Origin: Bryobacteraceae bacterium
GTDB lineage: Bacteria; Acidobacteriota; Terriglobia; Bryobacterales; Bryobacteraceae
Length of the DNA stretch: 7,638 nucleotides
Direction: 5' to 3'
Assembly: GCA_030044325.1 (NCBI GenBank)
Contig: JASHWA010000216.1
Coordinates: 1-7,638 of the forward strand
Shown: piece by piece, positions 1 through 6,519 of the stretch
Numbering within the stretch: the first letter of the stretch is position 1
Layout of the letters: each line of letters starts with the position of its first letter
The notes under the pieces: generated by a model
Databases searched by the model: none
The model's input: only the letters and a program-made list of their open reading frames with translations
Told to the model about the DNA's origin: nothing
Made by a program: the position numbers and the translations under genes

Positions 1-1539
1 GTGCAGCCGTTGATCGCGCCGCTGTACGGCGGAAAGACGCTGCATGAGATTTTTTGTGTGCTACTGAACCGCGCCACGGAAACGCCGCTTCAAACGGTGA
101 AGAATTACTGGCAGAGGCAGCACCAGGGCAACGATTTCGAGGATTTCTGGGAAACTTCGCTCAACGACGGCGTCATCGCCTCGACCGCGTTTCCGGAGGT
201 GACGCCTCCGGCGGCCAAGGTTCCCGGAGAGGCCGCGCAGCCGATGTCCGGAATCGAAGTCGTCTTCCGCCCGGATGCGGGAGTGAGCGACGGAAGGTAT
301 TCGAACAACGGCTGGCTGCAGGAAATGCCCAAACCGCTGAATACCATGACGTGGGACAACGCGGTGTGGATTTCGCCCAACACCGCGCGCAAGAACAACG
401 TGTGGACGGGCAGTATCGTGGAGATCGCGTCGGAAGGGCGCACGATTCGCGGGCCCGTGTGGGTGTTGCCGGGGCATGCCGAGGATTCGATCACGCTGCA
501 GTTCGGCTATGGGCGCACGCGCGCGGGCCGAGTGGGAACGGGGATCGGGTTCAACGTCTACGCGCTGCGCGGATCGAACGCCATGTGGCTCGCGCCGGCG
601 GCGGATTTCAAGAGCATCGGGAGTCTGCCTTCGATCAAGCCGGAGGGCGAGCTGGGCGGATTCAAGTTCGCCACCACGCAGCATACGCAGACGATGGAGG
701 AGCGGCATCCGTTCCGGGTGGGAACGCTCGACGAATATCAGCAGCACCCCCAGTTCGCGCGGCCGGAGGACGAAATCGTTCCGGACGACCATACCATGTT
801 TCCGTTGTGGCCGTACAAGGGGCACAAGTGGGGAATGTCGATCGATCTGACGGCGTGCGTGGGATGCCAGAGCTGCGTGGTCGCCTGCGTGGCGGAAAAC
901 AATATCGCGGTGGTGGGAAAAGACCAGGTCGCGCTGGGCCGGCACATGCACTGGATTCGCGTGGACCGCTATTACGAAGGCGAGGACTACGATCCTTCGG
1001 CGACGTATTTCCAGCCGGTGCCGTGCATGCATTGCGAAAACGCGCTGTGCGAGCTGGTGTGCCCGGTGGCGGCGACGGTGCACAGCACCGAGGGGCTGAA
1101 CGAGATGGTCTACAACCGCTGCGTGGGGACGCGCTACTGCTCCAACAACTGTCCCTACAAGGTGCGGCGGTTCAACTTCCTGCTGTATTCGGACTGGTAT
1201 ACGGAGAGCCTGTACGGGGTTCGGAATCCCGAGGTGACCGTGCGCAGCCGCGGGGTGATGGAAAAGTGCAGCTACTGCGTGCAGCGCATCAACCGGGTGA
1301 AGATCGACGCGGATCGCGAAAACCGGCCGGTCAAAGACGGCGAGATCGTGCCGGCGTGCGCGCAGGCCTGCCCCACCCGCGCGATCGTGTTCGGGGATGT
1401 GAACGATCCCGCGAGCGAAGTGGCGAAACTGAAGGCGCAGCATCGCATGTACGGGCTGCTGGAGGATCTCGACACGCGGCCGCGGACGACCTATCTGGCG
1501 CGGCTGACCAATCCGAATCCGGAACTTTCGAAGGTGTGA
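1..1539 (+). CDS. actB: Alternative complex III iron-sulphur subunit ActB, C-terminal part (5' end outside window)
   Basis: ActB is the large periplasm-facing subunit of ACIII that carries electrons from the quinol site towards the haem subunits. Full ActB is about 1000 residues: a molybdopterin-oxidoreductase-like half without the cofactor, then a ferredoxin-like half. Here 512 codons remain. Visible residues 1-230 match the end of the molybdopterin-like half, and about 275-470 form the Fe-S domain. Cysteine motifs are C286-C289-C292-C296, C342-C345-C350-C354, C374-C380-C384 and C423-C426...C453-C457. The third motif has Thr377 where a fourth cysteine would be, giving 15 ligands, which fits three [4Fe-4S] and one [3Fe-4S] cluster. 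The GTG at base 1 is almost certainly an internal Val codon, because family similarity begins at once in mid-domain. The TGA stop at 1537 lies 16 nt before actC. Identity is very secure; cluster assignment follows from family knowledge. Confidence 0.96.
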   Translation: MQPLIAPLYGGKTLHEIFCVLLNRATETPLQTVKNYWQRQHQGNDFEDFWETSLNDGVIASTAFPEVTPPAAKVPGEAAQPMSGIEVVFRPDAGVSDGRYSNNGWLQEMPKPLNTMTWDNAVWISPNTARKNNVWTGSIVEIASEGRTIRGPVWVLPGHAEDSITLQFGYGRTRAGRVGTGIGFNVYALRGSNAMWLAPAADFKSIGSLPSIKPEGELGGFKFATTQHTQTMEERHPFRVGTLDEYQQHPQFARPEDEIVPDDHTMFPLWPYKGHKWGMSIDLTACVGCQSCVVACVAENNIAVVGKDQVALGRHMHWIRVDRYYEGEDYDPSATYFQPVPCMHCENALCELVCPVAATVHSTEGLNEMVYNRCVGTRYCSNNCPYKVRRFNFLLYSDWYTESLYGVRNPEVTVRSRGVMEKCSYCVQRINRVKIDADRENRPVKDGEIVPACAQACPTRAIVFGDVNDPASEVAKLKAQHRMYGLLEDLDTRPRTTYLARLTNPNPELSKV

Positions 1540-1555
1540 GGGCTGGAGAGAACCT

Positions 1556-2962
1556 GTGGCGGACGAGCTTGAACAGACAACCGTGATCGATCCGGGGCCG
1601 GATGAGGTGCTCGGGCCGGGGCACAACTTCGACACGGTCACGCAAAAAATCAGCGGGGTGGTGTACCGGCCGTTCAGCCGCACGCCGATTCAGATGTTCG
1701 TCGGCTTCGGGATCGCCTTCGTGTTCGTGAACATTTTCCTGGGCGCGGTGACGTGGCTGTTCTATCGCGGTGTGGGCATCTGGGGCATCGTGATCCCCAT
1801 CGCCTGGGGATTCGCCATCGTCAATTTCGTGTGGTGGATCGGAATCGGCCATGCGGGGACGCTGATCTCCGCCATTCTGCTTCTTTTAAAGCAAGACTGG
1901 CGCACCTCGATCAATCGATTTTCCGAAGCGATGACGCTGTTCGCGGTGGCGTGCGCGGCCATGTTTCCGATTCTGCATTTAGGGCGTCCCTGGCTGTTTT
2001 ACTGGCTGCTTCCGTATCCCAATCAGATGTGGCTGTGGCCGCAGCCGCGCTCGCCGCTGATCTGGGACGTGTTCGCGGTATCGACGTACGGAACGGTTTC
2101 CTTCATTTTCTGGTTCACCGGCCTGATTCCGGATTTCGCCACGATGCGCGACCTGCGGGCGAACACGCGGGTGGGCAAACTTTACGGAATGCTGGCGATG
2201 GGCTGGCGCGGGTCGGCCAAGCATTGGGCGCGTTACCAGAAGGCGTACCTGCTGCTGGCCGGATTATCGACGCCGCTGGTGGTTTCGGTGCATTCGGTGG
2301 TGAGCTTCGACTTCGCCGTGGCCATTCTTCCGGGGTGGCACACCACCATTTTCCCGCCGTATTTCGTCGCGGGCGCGATCTATTCGGGATTCGCCATGGT
2401 GCTGACGCTGGCGATCCCGGTGCGGCGCTGGTTTCACCTGGAAGACCTGATCACCACGCGGCATATCGAGTGCATGGCCAAGGTGATGCTCGGGACGGGG
2501 CTGATCGTGGCTTACGGTTACGCGATGGAGGCGTTCATCGCGTGGTACTCGCAGAACACCTACGAAAGCTACGCGTTTTACAACCGCATCTTTCCGCAGG
2601 CGGGGACGTACTGGTGGACGTACTGGCTGCTGATCACCTGCAATATCGCGATTCCGCAGATGCTGTGGTCGCGCAGAGTTCGCCTGCATACCTGGGCCGT
2701 TTTTCTGATTTCGCTGGTGGTGAACGTGGGGATGTGGCTGGAGCGTTTCGTGATCGTGGTCACCAGCCTGACGCGCGATTTCGTCCCGTCGAGCTGGGGC
2801 ATGTATTACCCGACGATGTGGGATTGGGCGACGTTCGCCGGCACGCTGGGCGTATTTCTGTGCCTGATGTTTCTGTTCATCCGGGGCATCCCGGCCATTT
2901 CGATCTTCGAGATGCGCGAAGTGGTGCACGAGAAAGAGGCGGTGCATGCACCCGCAGAATAG
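1556..2962 (+). CDS. actC: Alternative complex III integral membrane subunit ActC (NrfD/PsrC family)
   Basis: ActC is one of two NrfD/PsrC-like membrane subunits of ACIII and is thought to hold the quinol-oxidising site next to ActB. The 468-residue product is strongly hydrophobic after a polar N-terminus of about 40 residues and fits the usual ten helices; the first clear ones are near 45-68, 74-96, 98-112, 125-143 and 172-192. Family hallmarks are WWIGIGHAGT (His99), HLGRPW (His141-Trp146) and RSPLIWD (Asp171). His141 and Asp171 lie in the segments linked to quinol chemistry in this family. The start is GTG at 1556, preceded by GGAGAG (1545-1550) with a 5-nt spacer; no upstream start is possible without running into actB. 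The last 17 nt overlap actD. Length and motifs look intact. Identity is secure; roles of single residues are family inference. Confidence 0.96.
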   Translation: MADELEQTTVIDPGPDEVLGPGHNFDTVTQKISGVVYRPFSRTPIQMFVGFGIAFVFVNIFLGAVTWLFYRGVGIWGIVIPIAWGFAIVNFVWWIGIGHAGTLISAILLLLKQDWRTSINRFSEAMTLFAVACAAMFPILHLGRPWLFYWLLPYPNQMWLWPQPRSPLIWDVFAVSTYGTVSFIFWFTGLIPDFATMRDLRANTRVGKLYGMLAMGWRGSAKHWARYQKAYLLLAGLSTPLVVSVHSVVSFDFAVAILPGWHTTIFPPYFVAGAIYSGFAMVLTLAIPVRRWFHLEDLITTRHIECMAKVMLGTGLIVAYGYAMEAFIAWYSQNTYESYAFYNRIFPQAGTYWWTYWLLITCNIAIPQMLWSRRVRLHTWAVFLISLVVNVGMWLERFVIVVTSLTRDFVPSSWGMYYPTMWDWATFAGTLGVFLCLMFLFIRGIPAISIFEMREVVHEKEAVHAPAE

Positions 2963-3506
2963 AGACGCGGGAGAAATCGCGGATCTGTACGGCTTGCTGG
3001 CCGAATTCGATACGGCCGAGGGCCTGCTTGCGGCGGCCGAACGCGCGCGCGAGGAAGGCTTCCGGCGCATGGACGCGTACACGCCGATGCCCATCGAGGG
3101 CCTGGCGGAAGCCGTCGCTCTTGGCAAGACCACCGTCGAGAAGCTGGTGTTCGTCGCGGGTCTGCTGGGAGCCACGGGCGGATTCATGCTGTGCTGGTGG
3201 ATGACGGTAGTGGCCTATCCGCACAACGTCGCGGGCAGGCCGCTCAATAGCTGGCCGGCGTATATTCCCATCACTTTCGAATCGATGGTGCTGATTGCGT
3301 GCCTGACGGCGCTGATCGGAATGCTGATGCTGAACGGCATGCCGCAGCCGTATCATCCGGTGTTCAACGTGAAGGAGTTCGAGAGGGCCTCGATCGACCG
3401 GTTTTTCCTATGCATCGAGGCTCGCGATCCGCGCTTTGACCGGGAGGCGACGCGCGAATTTCTGGAGGGGCTGAATCCGCTGGAGGTGATGGAAGTTGAG
3501 AAATAG
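2946..3506 (+). CDS. actD: Alternative complex III membrane subunit ActD (DUF3341)
   Basis: ActD is a small ACIII subunit without cofactors that packs beside the membrane core. The 186-residue product opens with a soluble segment reading LYGLLAEFDTAEGLL (residues 14-28), a ferredoxin-like fold that scans as the DUF3341 start. Two membrane helices follow at about 67-88 (containing CWWMTVVAY) and 113-130, separated by a short loop with the conserved YIPITFE (106-112). The tail, about 135-186, is soluble and contains PYHPVFNV. The ATG at 2946 lies within the last codons of actC (17-nt overlap) and is preceded by AAAGAGG (2933-2939) at a 6-nt spacing, which supports this start. The 3' end holds the ribosome-binding site of actE. 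Nothing appears broken. What the subunit does mechanistically is poorly known even in solved structures. Confidence 0.94.
   Translation: MHPQNRDAGEIADLYGLLAEFDTAEGLLAAAERAREEGFRRMDAYTPMPIEGLAEAVALGKTTVEKLVFVAGLLGATGGFMLCWWMTVVAYPHNVAGRPLNSWPAYIPITFESMVLIACLTALIGMLMLNGMPQPYHPVFNVKEFERASIDRFFLCIEARDPRFDREATREFLEGLNPLEVMEVEK
3482..3490 (+). promoter_or_regulatory. Strong Shine-Dalgarno for actE, inside actD
   Basis: GGAGGTGAT (3482-3490) is complementary over all nine bases to the anti-Shine-Dalgarno end of 16S rRNA. It ends 5 nt before the TTG at 3496 and decides that start. It is embedded in the last codons of actD, so actE can be loaded independently of, as well as coupled to, actD translation. 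Confidence 0.75.
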
Positions 3507-4158
3507 GTCCACGGTGAGCGGATCTCCGCGCCATGAAGGGGCGCGCGCTTGCGTGGCTGTGTGCCTGCTCGTCCTGCTCTCCGGCTGCCGGCGCGACATG
3601 CAGATGACGCCGCGCTACGACCCGCTGTCGTCGTCCGATTTTTTCCCGGACGGCCGCTCGGCGCGCCCGGAAATTCCAGGGACGGTGGCGCACGGGCATT
3701 TGAAAATCAACGCGGCGCTGTACACGGGCAAGGTCAACGACCAGTTGATCGATTATTTTCCATTTCCGATCACGCGCGCCGATCTCGAGCGCGGGCAGGA
3801 CCGCTTCAACATTTATTGCGCGCCGTGCCACAGCCGGGTCGGCGACGGCGAGGGGATGGCGGTGAAGCGCGGATTCCGGCAACCACCCTCGTATCGCATC
3901 GAGCGGCTCATTAAGGCGCCGGTGGGTCATTTTTTTGACGTGATGACCAACGGCTTCGGCGCCATGCCGAGCTACGCGTCGCGCGTGCCGGCCGACGATC
4001 GCTGGCGCATCGCGGCCTACATTCGCGTGCTGCAATTCAGCGAAACGGCGACGATCAACGACGTTCCGCCCGATCTGCGCGGCGAGCTGGACAAGAATCC
4101 CGTTTCGCCGGTCGCGGTGGATACGGTCAATCCCGAGGAACTGGAGCTGAGGAAATGA
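3496..4158 (+). CDS. actE: Alternative complex III monohaem cytochrome c lipoprotein ActE
   Basis: ActE is the monohaem cytochrome c of ACIII, lipid-anchored on the outer face of the membrane; it passes electrons on to the oxidase or to a carrier. The 220-residue product starts with a hydrophobic stretch (about 18-30) ending in the lipobox L28-S29-G30-C31, so mature protein begins at Cys31. The next residues, RRDMQMTPRYDPL and SSDFFPDGRS, are typical of ActE. One haem site, C108-A-P-C111-H112, is followed by GDGEGM; Met157 in the GAMPSY segment is the likely second axial ligand. The start is TTG at 3496, chosen because a full Shine-Dalgarno lies 5 nt upstream; GTG at 3514 is the next in-frame alternative and would keep the lipobox. 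It overlaps actD by 11 nt and actF by 4 nt (ATGA). Identity is secure; the exact start is less so. Confidence 0.94.
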   Translation: MRNRSTVSGSPRHEGARACVAVCLLVLLSGCRRDMQMTPRYDPLSSSDFFPDGRSARPEIPGTVAHGHLKINAALYTGKVNDQLIDYFPFPITRADLERGQDRFNIYCAPCHSRVGDGEGMAVKRGFRQPPSYRIERLIKAPVGHFFDVMTNGFGAMPSYASRVPADDRWRIAAYIRVLQFSETATINDVPPDLRGELDKNPVSPVAVDTVNPEELELRK

Positions 4159-5336
4159 CGGCGGCGGACCCGGTCGATACGCAACTCGGGCAATGGCAGC
4201 GCTGGGCGCTGATGGCGGGAATCGCGGGCGTGCTGCTGGCCATCGCCGGATACCTGCTCAACGGCTGGACGCAATTTCTGCGCTCGTATCTGTTCGCCTT
4301 CCTGTTCTGGACCGGGATGGGCCTGGGCTGCCTGGCAATTCTCCTGCTGCATCACACCGTCGGCGGGAAATGGGGCATGATGATCCGGCGCATGTGCGAG
4401 GCCGGCGCGCGCATGGTGCCGTTGATGCTCGTGCTCTTCATCCCCGTGCTGGTGAGCCTTCCGGTGCTGTATTCCTGGGACCGTCCGGAGGCCTTGCACG
4501 ATCCGATCATTCAAGGCAAGGCCGCATATCTGAACGCGCCTTTCATGATTGCGCGGACCGTTCTTTATTTCCTCGTCTGGGGCTTCTACGCCTGGCGGCT
4601 GAGCCGGTGGTCGGGCGAGCAGGATCGGACCGGCGACGCCTCGCTCATCGGCAAAATGCGCGGCGCGAGCGCGCCGGGCCTGGTGTTGTTCACTTTCGTG
4701 ACCACCTTCGCATTCTTCGACTGGATCATGGCTCTCGAGCCGCACTGGTTTTCGACCGTGTACGGCGCCATGTTCCTGATCGGGCAAGTACTCGAGTCAT
4801 TCGCTTTCACCATCGCGCTGGTGATCGTGCTGGGCACGCGCGAGCCGTTCAGCCGCTATCTGACCAAGCAGCACCTGCACGACCTGGGCAACATGATGTT
4901 CGCATTCATGGTGCTGTGGGCGTACCTTTCGTTTTCGCAATTTCTGATTATCTGGGCCGGGAATCTGCCGGACGAGAATCCCTGGTACCTGCGCCGGTTT
5001 CGCGGGGGATGGGGCTGGGTGGCGCTGACGATCGTGGTGTTCAACTTCGCGACGCCGTTCGTGCTGTTGCTGATGCGCGGGGTGAAGCGCAACGCGCAGC
5101 GCCTGCTGGCGGTGTGCTGCCTGATGCTGGTGATCCGCATCGTGGACGTGTACTGGATCGTGGAGCCGTCGTTTTACGAGCAGAAGCTGGTGGTGCACTG
5201 GCTGGACTTCGTGATGCCGGTGGCGGTCGGCGGGTTGTGGCTGGCGGGGTTTTTCTGGCAGTTGCGGTCGCGGCCGCTGCTGCCGCTGCGCGATGAGCGG
5301 TTGCAAGGCGCGCCGCGGGAAACGGTGGCATTCTGA
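4155..5336 (+). CDS. actF: Alternative complex III integral membrane subunit ActF (NrfD-like)
   Basis: ActF is the second NrfD/PsrC-like membrane subunit of ACIII, related to ActC and proposed to carry a proton path in the complex. The 393-residue product is hydrophobic through most of its length and fits about ten helices. Recognisable family segments are HHTVGGKWG (His66-Gly74), followed by an Arg-rich turn and a Met/Leu helix, DWIMALEPHWFSTVYG (Asp189-Gly204), and the polar stretch beginning SRYLTKQHLHDLGNMMF in the second half. The ATG at 4155 overlaps the actE stop as ATGA, with GGAG at 4143-4146, 8 nt upstream. The stop shares one base with the ATG of the next gene (TGATG). Compared with ActC it lacks the HLGRPW quinol-site motif, as expected for ActF. 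Whether it binds quinol or pumps protons is not settled by sequence. Confidence 0.94.
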   Translation: MTAADPVDTQLGQWQRWALMAGIAGVLLAIAGYLLNGWTQFLRSYLFAFLFWTGMGLGCLAILLLHHTVGGKWGMMIRRMCEAGARMVPLMLVLFIPVLVSLPVLYSWDRPEALHDPIIQGKAAYLNAPFMIARTVLYFLVWGFYAWRLSRWSGEQDRTGDASLIGKMRGASAPGLVLFTFVTTFAFFDWIMALEPHWFSTVYGAMFLIGQVLESFAFTIALVIVLGTREPFSRYLTKQHLHDLGNMMFAFMVLWAYLSFSQFLIIWAGNLPDENPWYLRRFRGGWGWVALTIVVFNFATPFVLLLMRGVKRNAQRLLAVCCLMLVIRIVDVYWIVEPSFYEQKLVVHWLDFVMPVAVGGLWLAGFFWQLRSRPLLPLRDERLQGAPRETVAF

Positions 5337-5707
5337 TGGCAACCGGACACGCAGTTACGGGACATGAGGAGCGCGACGCGCCCATCCGCACCATCGTCCT
5401 GACAATGTTGGGACTGGCCGTGGGCGCGGCGATTTGCGTGATGATCGTCTACGGGATTTTCTGGTACCTCGCCGATCATCCCTTGCGCACCGGCCCGGTG
5501 AATCCTCTGGCGACCAACGAGCAGCAGCAGATTCCGCCCAAGCCGCGGCTCGACCCGAACTCGACGGAGGAACTCGGCGAGCTGCGCTCGTATGAAAACC
5601 GGATTCTCGACACCTATGGGTGGACGGACAAAGAGCAGGGAACCGTGCGCATTCCCATCGACAAGGCGATGGAGCTGGAGCTCCAGAAAGGATTTCCCAC
5701 AAAATGA
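5336..5707 (+). CDS. Small single-helix membrane protein of unknown function, ACIII/oxidase linked
   Basis: I do not recognise a named family. The 123-residue product has a short polar N-terminus, one membrane helix at about 18-45, and a soluble tail of about 75 residues. By the positive-inside rule the orientation is not obvious, but the tail is probably periplasmic, since the linker is rich in Pro and Gln (62-70). The tail has a distinctive conserved-looking block: TYGWTDKEQGTVRIPIDKAM (93-112). From memory, similar YGW...VRIPID(R/K)AM proteins sit beside SCO and coxB genes in other bacteria, which argues for a real gene. The ATG at 5336 overlaps the actF stop by 1 nt, with a weak GGTGG at 5324-5328, and the TGA stop overlaps the sco ATG. 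It could be the counterpart of the small extra ACIII subunit called ActG, or an oxidase assembly factor; neither can be shown here. Confidence 0.85.
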   Translation: MATGHAVTGHEERDAPIRTIVLTMLGLAVGAAICVMIVYGIFWYLADHPLRTGPVNPLATNEQQQIPPKPRLDPNSTEELGELRSYENRILDTYGWTDKEQGTVRIPIDKAMELELQKGFPTK

Positions 5708-6519
5708 AAAAATCAGCCGCGCATCGACGCAAATTGACGTGCATGGCTTTGTTCGCGTTGATTTGCGTCGATTCGCGGCTCATTTATGCGCAGAAGCCGG
5801 CCATTCTGAAAAACGTCGGCATCGATCAGAAAATGAACGCGCAGGTTCCCGTGAGCGTGCCGTTCCTCGATGAAAGCGGCAAGCAGGTCACGCTGAGCCA
5901 GTACCTGGGAAAACCCGTGATTCTCGCGCTGGTGTACTACCAGTGCCCTTCGCTGTGCAACCTGGTGCTGAACGGAGTCGTGCGCAGCGCGAAGCTGATC
6001 AACATGACCGCGGGCCAGGAGTTCGACGTGGTTGCGGTGAGCTTCGATCCGCGCGAGACGCCGGAGATGGCGCGCGAAAAAAAGAAAATGATTCTCGAGC
6101 AATACGGCCATCCCGGATCGGAAAACGGCTGGCATTTCCTCACCGGGCAGCAAGCGTCGAGCCGCATGCTCGCAGACGCGGTGGGATTCCACTACGCCTA
6201 CGATTCCCTGTCGAATCAGTACGCGCACGCGAGCGGAATCATGATTCTGACGCCGGAAGGGCGCGTGTCGCGCTATTTCTACGGCGTCGAATATCCGGCG
6301 CGCGATGTGCGCCTGGGATTGACCGAAGCGTCCGACGGGCAGATTTCCTCGCCGGTCGATCAGATCCTGCTGTTCTGCTATCACTACGATCCGACGAGCG
6401 GGAAATACGGTTTGGTGGTCATGAACCTTCTGCGCGCCGGGGGCGGGATCACCGTGCTGTGCCTGGCGGGATTGCTGTTCATTCTGATGCGGCACCAGCC
6501 GCACAAGGGAGCAGCCTGA
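5704..6519 (+). CDS. SCO1/SenC family copper-binding thioredoxin-like protein
   Basis: SCO proteins deliver copper to, or reduce the thiols of, the CuA site of oxidase subunit II, which fits the position directly before coxB. The 271-residue product has a signal-like N-terminus (about 11-28) with likely cleavage near A29 in YAQ. A thioredoxin-like domain follows, with the metal-binding pair C81-P-S-L-C85 after LALVYYQ and the distant ligand His175 in YAHASG. A second hydrophobic segment at about 246-262 anchors the C-terminus, unlike classic single-anchor SCO1. The start is ATG at 5704, overlapping the previous stop as ATGA, with AAAGGA at 5687-5692 and an 11-nt spacer; the frame stays open upstream to 5620 but only as a shadow of the previous gene. 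ATG at 5743 (Met14) is an alternative. Codons 3-28 coincide with a large inverted repeat. The CP after the first Cys is present; the second Pro of CPxxCP is replaced by Asn. Confidence 0.92.
   Translation: MKKSAAHRRKLTCMALFALICVDSRLIYAQKPAILKNVGIDQKMNAQVPVSVPFLDESGKQVTLSQYLGKPVILALVYYQCPSLCNLVLNGVVRSAKLINMTAGQEFDVVAVSFDPRETPEMAREKKKMILEQYGHPGSENGWHFLTGQQASSRMLADAVGFHYAYDSLSNQYAHASGIMILTPEGRVSRYFYGVEYPARDVRLGLTEASDGQISSPVDQILLFCYHYDPTSGKYGLVVMNLLRAGGGITVLCLAGLLFILMRHQPHKGAA
5710..5785. repeat. Long imperfect inverted repeat (REP-like palindrome) in the start of sco
   Basis: The left arm (5710-5741) and right arm (5754-5785) are reverse complements at 27 of 32 positions, with a 12-nt loop (5742-5753). 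The longest perfect block is ATCGACGCAAAT at 5723-5734 against ATTTGCGTCGAT at 5761-5772; a second is AGCCGCG (5715-5721) against CGCGGCT (5774-5780), and the tips are AAAT/ATTT. In RNA three of the five mismatches can form G-U pairs. Both arms show a 10-nt internal rhythm. The element has the look of a dispersed palindromic repeat, and I recall similar AGCCGCG-type palindromes from acidobacterial and planctomycete genomes, but copy number cannot be judged from one window. It is too internal to act as a terminator without stopping the operon. Confidence 0.75.

Noticed and set aside
1..3. GTG at the first base as a true gene start for a 512-residue protein
   Set aside because: The protein begins in mid-domain of the ActB molybdopterin-like half, and full ActB is about twice this length, so the window edge cuts the gene.
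443..452. CGATTCGCGG in actB, identical to 10 nt of the palindrome (5769-5778)
   Set aside because: There is no arm or loop around it and the bases encode conserved ActB sequence; a shared 10-mer in GC-rich DNA is expected by chance.
54..1586. 510-codon plus-strand frame overlapping actB in another phase
   Set aside because: Composition is Arg/Gly/Ala-rich with no recognisable domain; actB in frame 1 has all cluster motifs. The same reasoning removes 1753-3204, 4193-5296 and 6384-7490.
61..1683. 540-codon open frame on the minus strand, opposite actB
   Set aside because: It is low-complexity Arg/His/Pro-rich protein typical of the antisense of GC-rich genes, and it runs through the well-supported actB and the actC start.
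3533..3535. ATG as the start of actE
   Set aside because: It is out of frame with the lipobox and haem motif; reading from it yields no cytochrome.
5620..5703. Upstream extension of sco to 5620
   Set aside because: It lies wholly within the preceding gene in another phase and would put about 28 polar residues before the signal peptide.
5710..5785. The palindrome as an intrinsic terminator
   Set aside because: No T-run follows the stem, it lies inside coding sequence, and the operon continues through coxA.
5943..6518. Upstream extension of coxB to 5943
   Set aside because: This stretch is the shadow of sco and shows no domain; ATG 6519 has a good ribosome site and gives a normal subunit II N-terminus.
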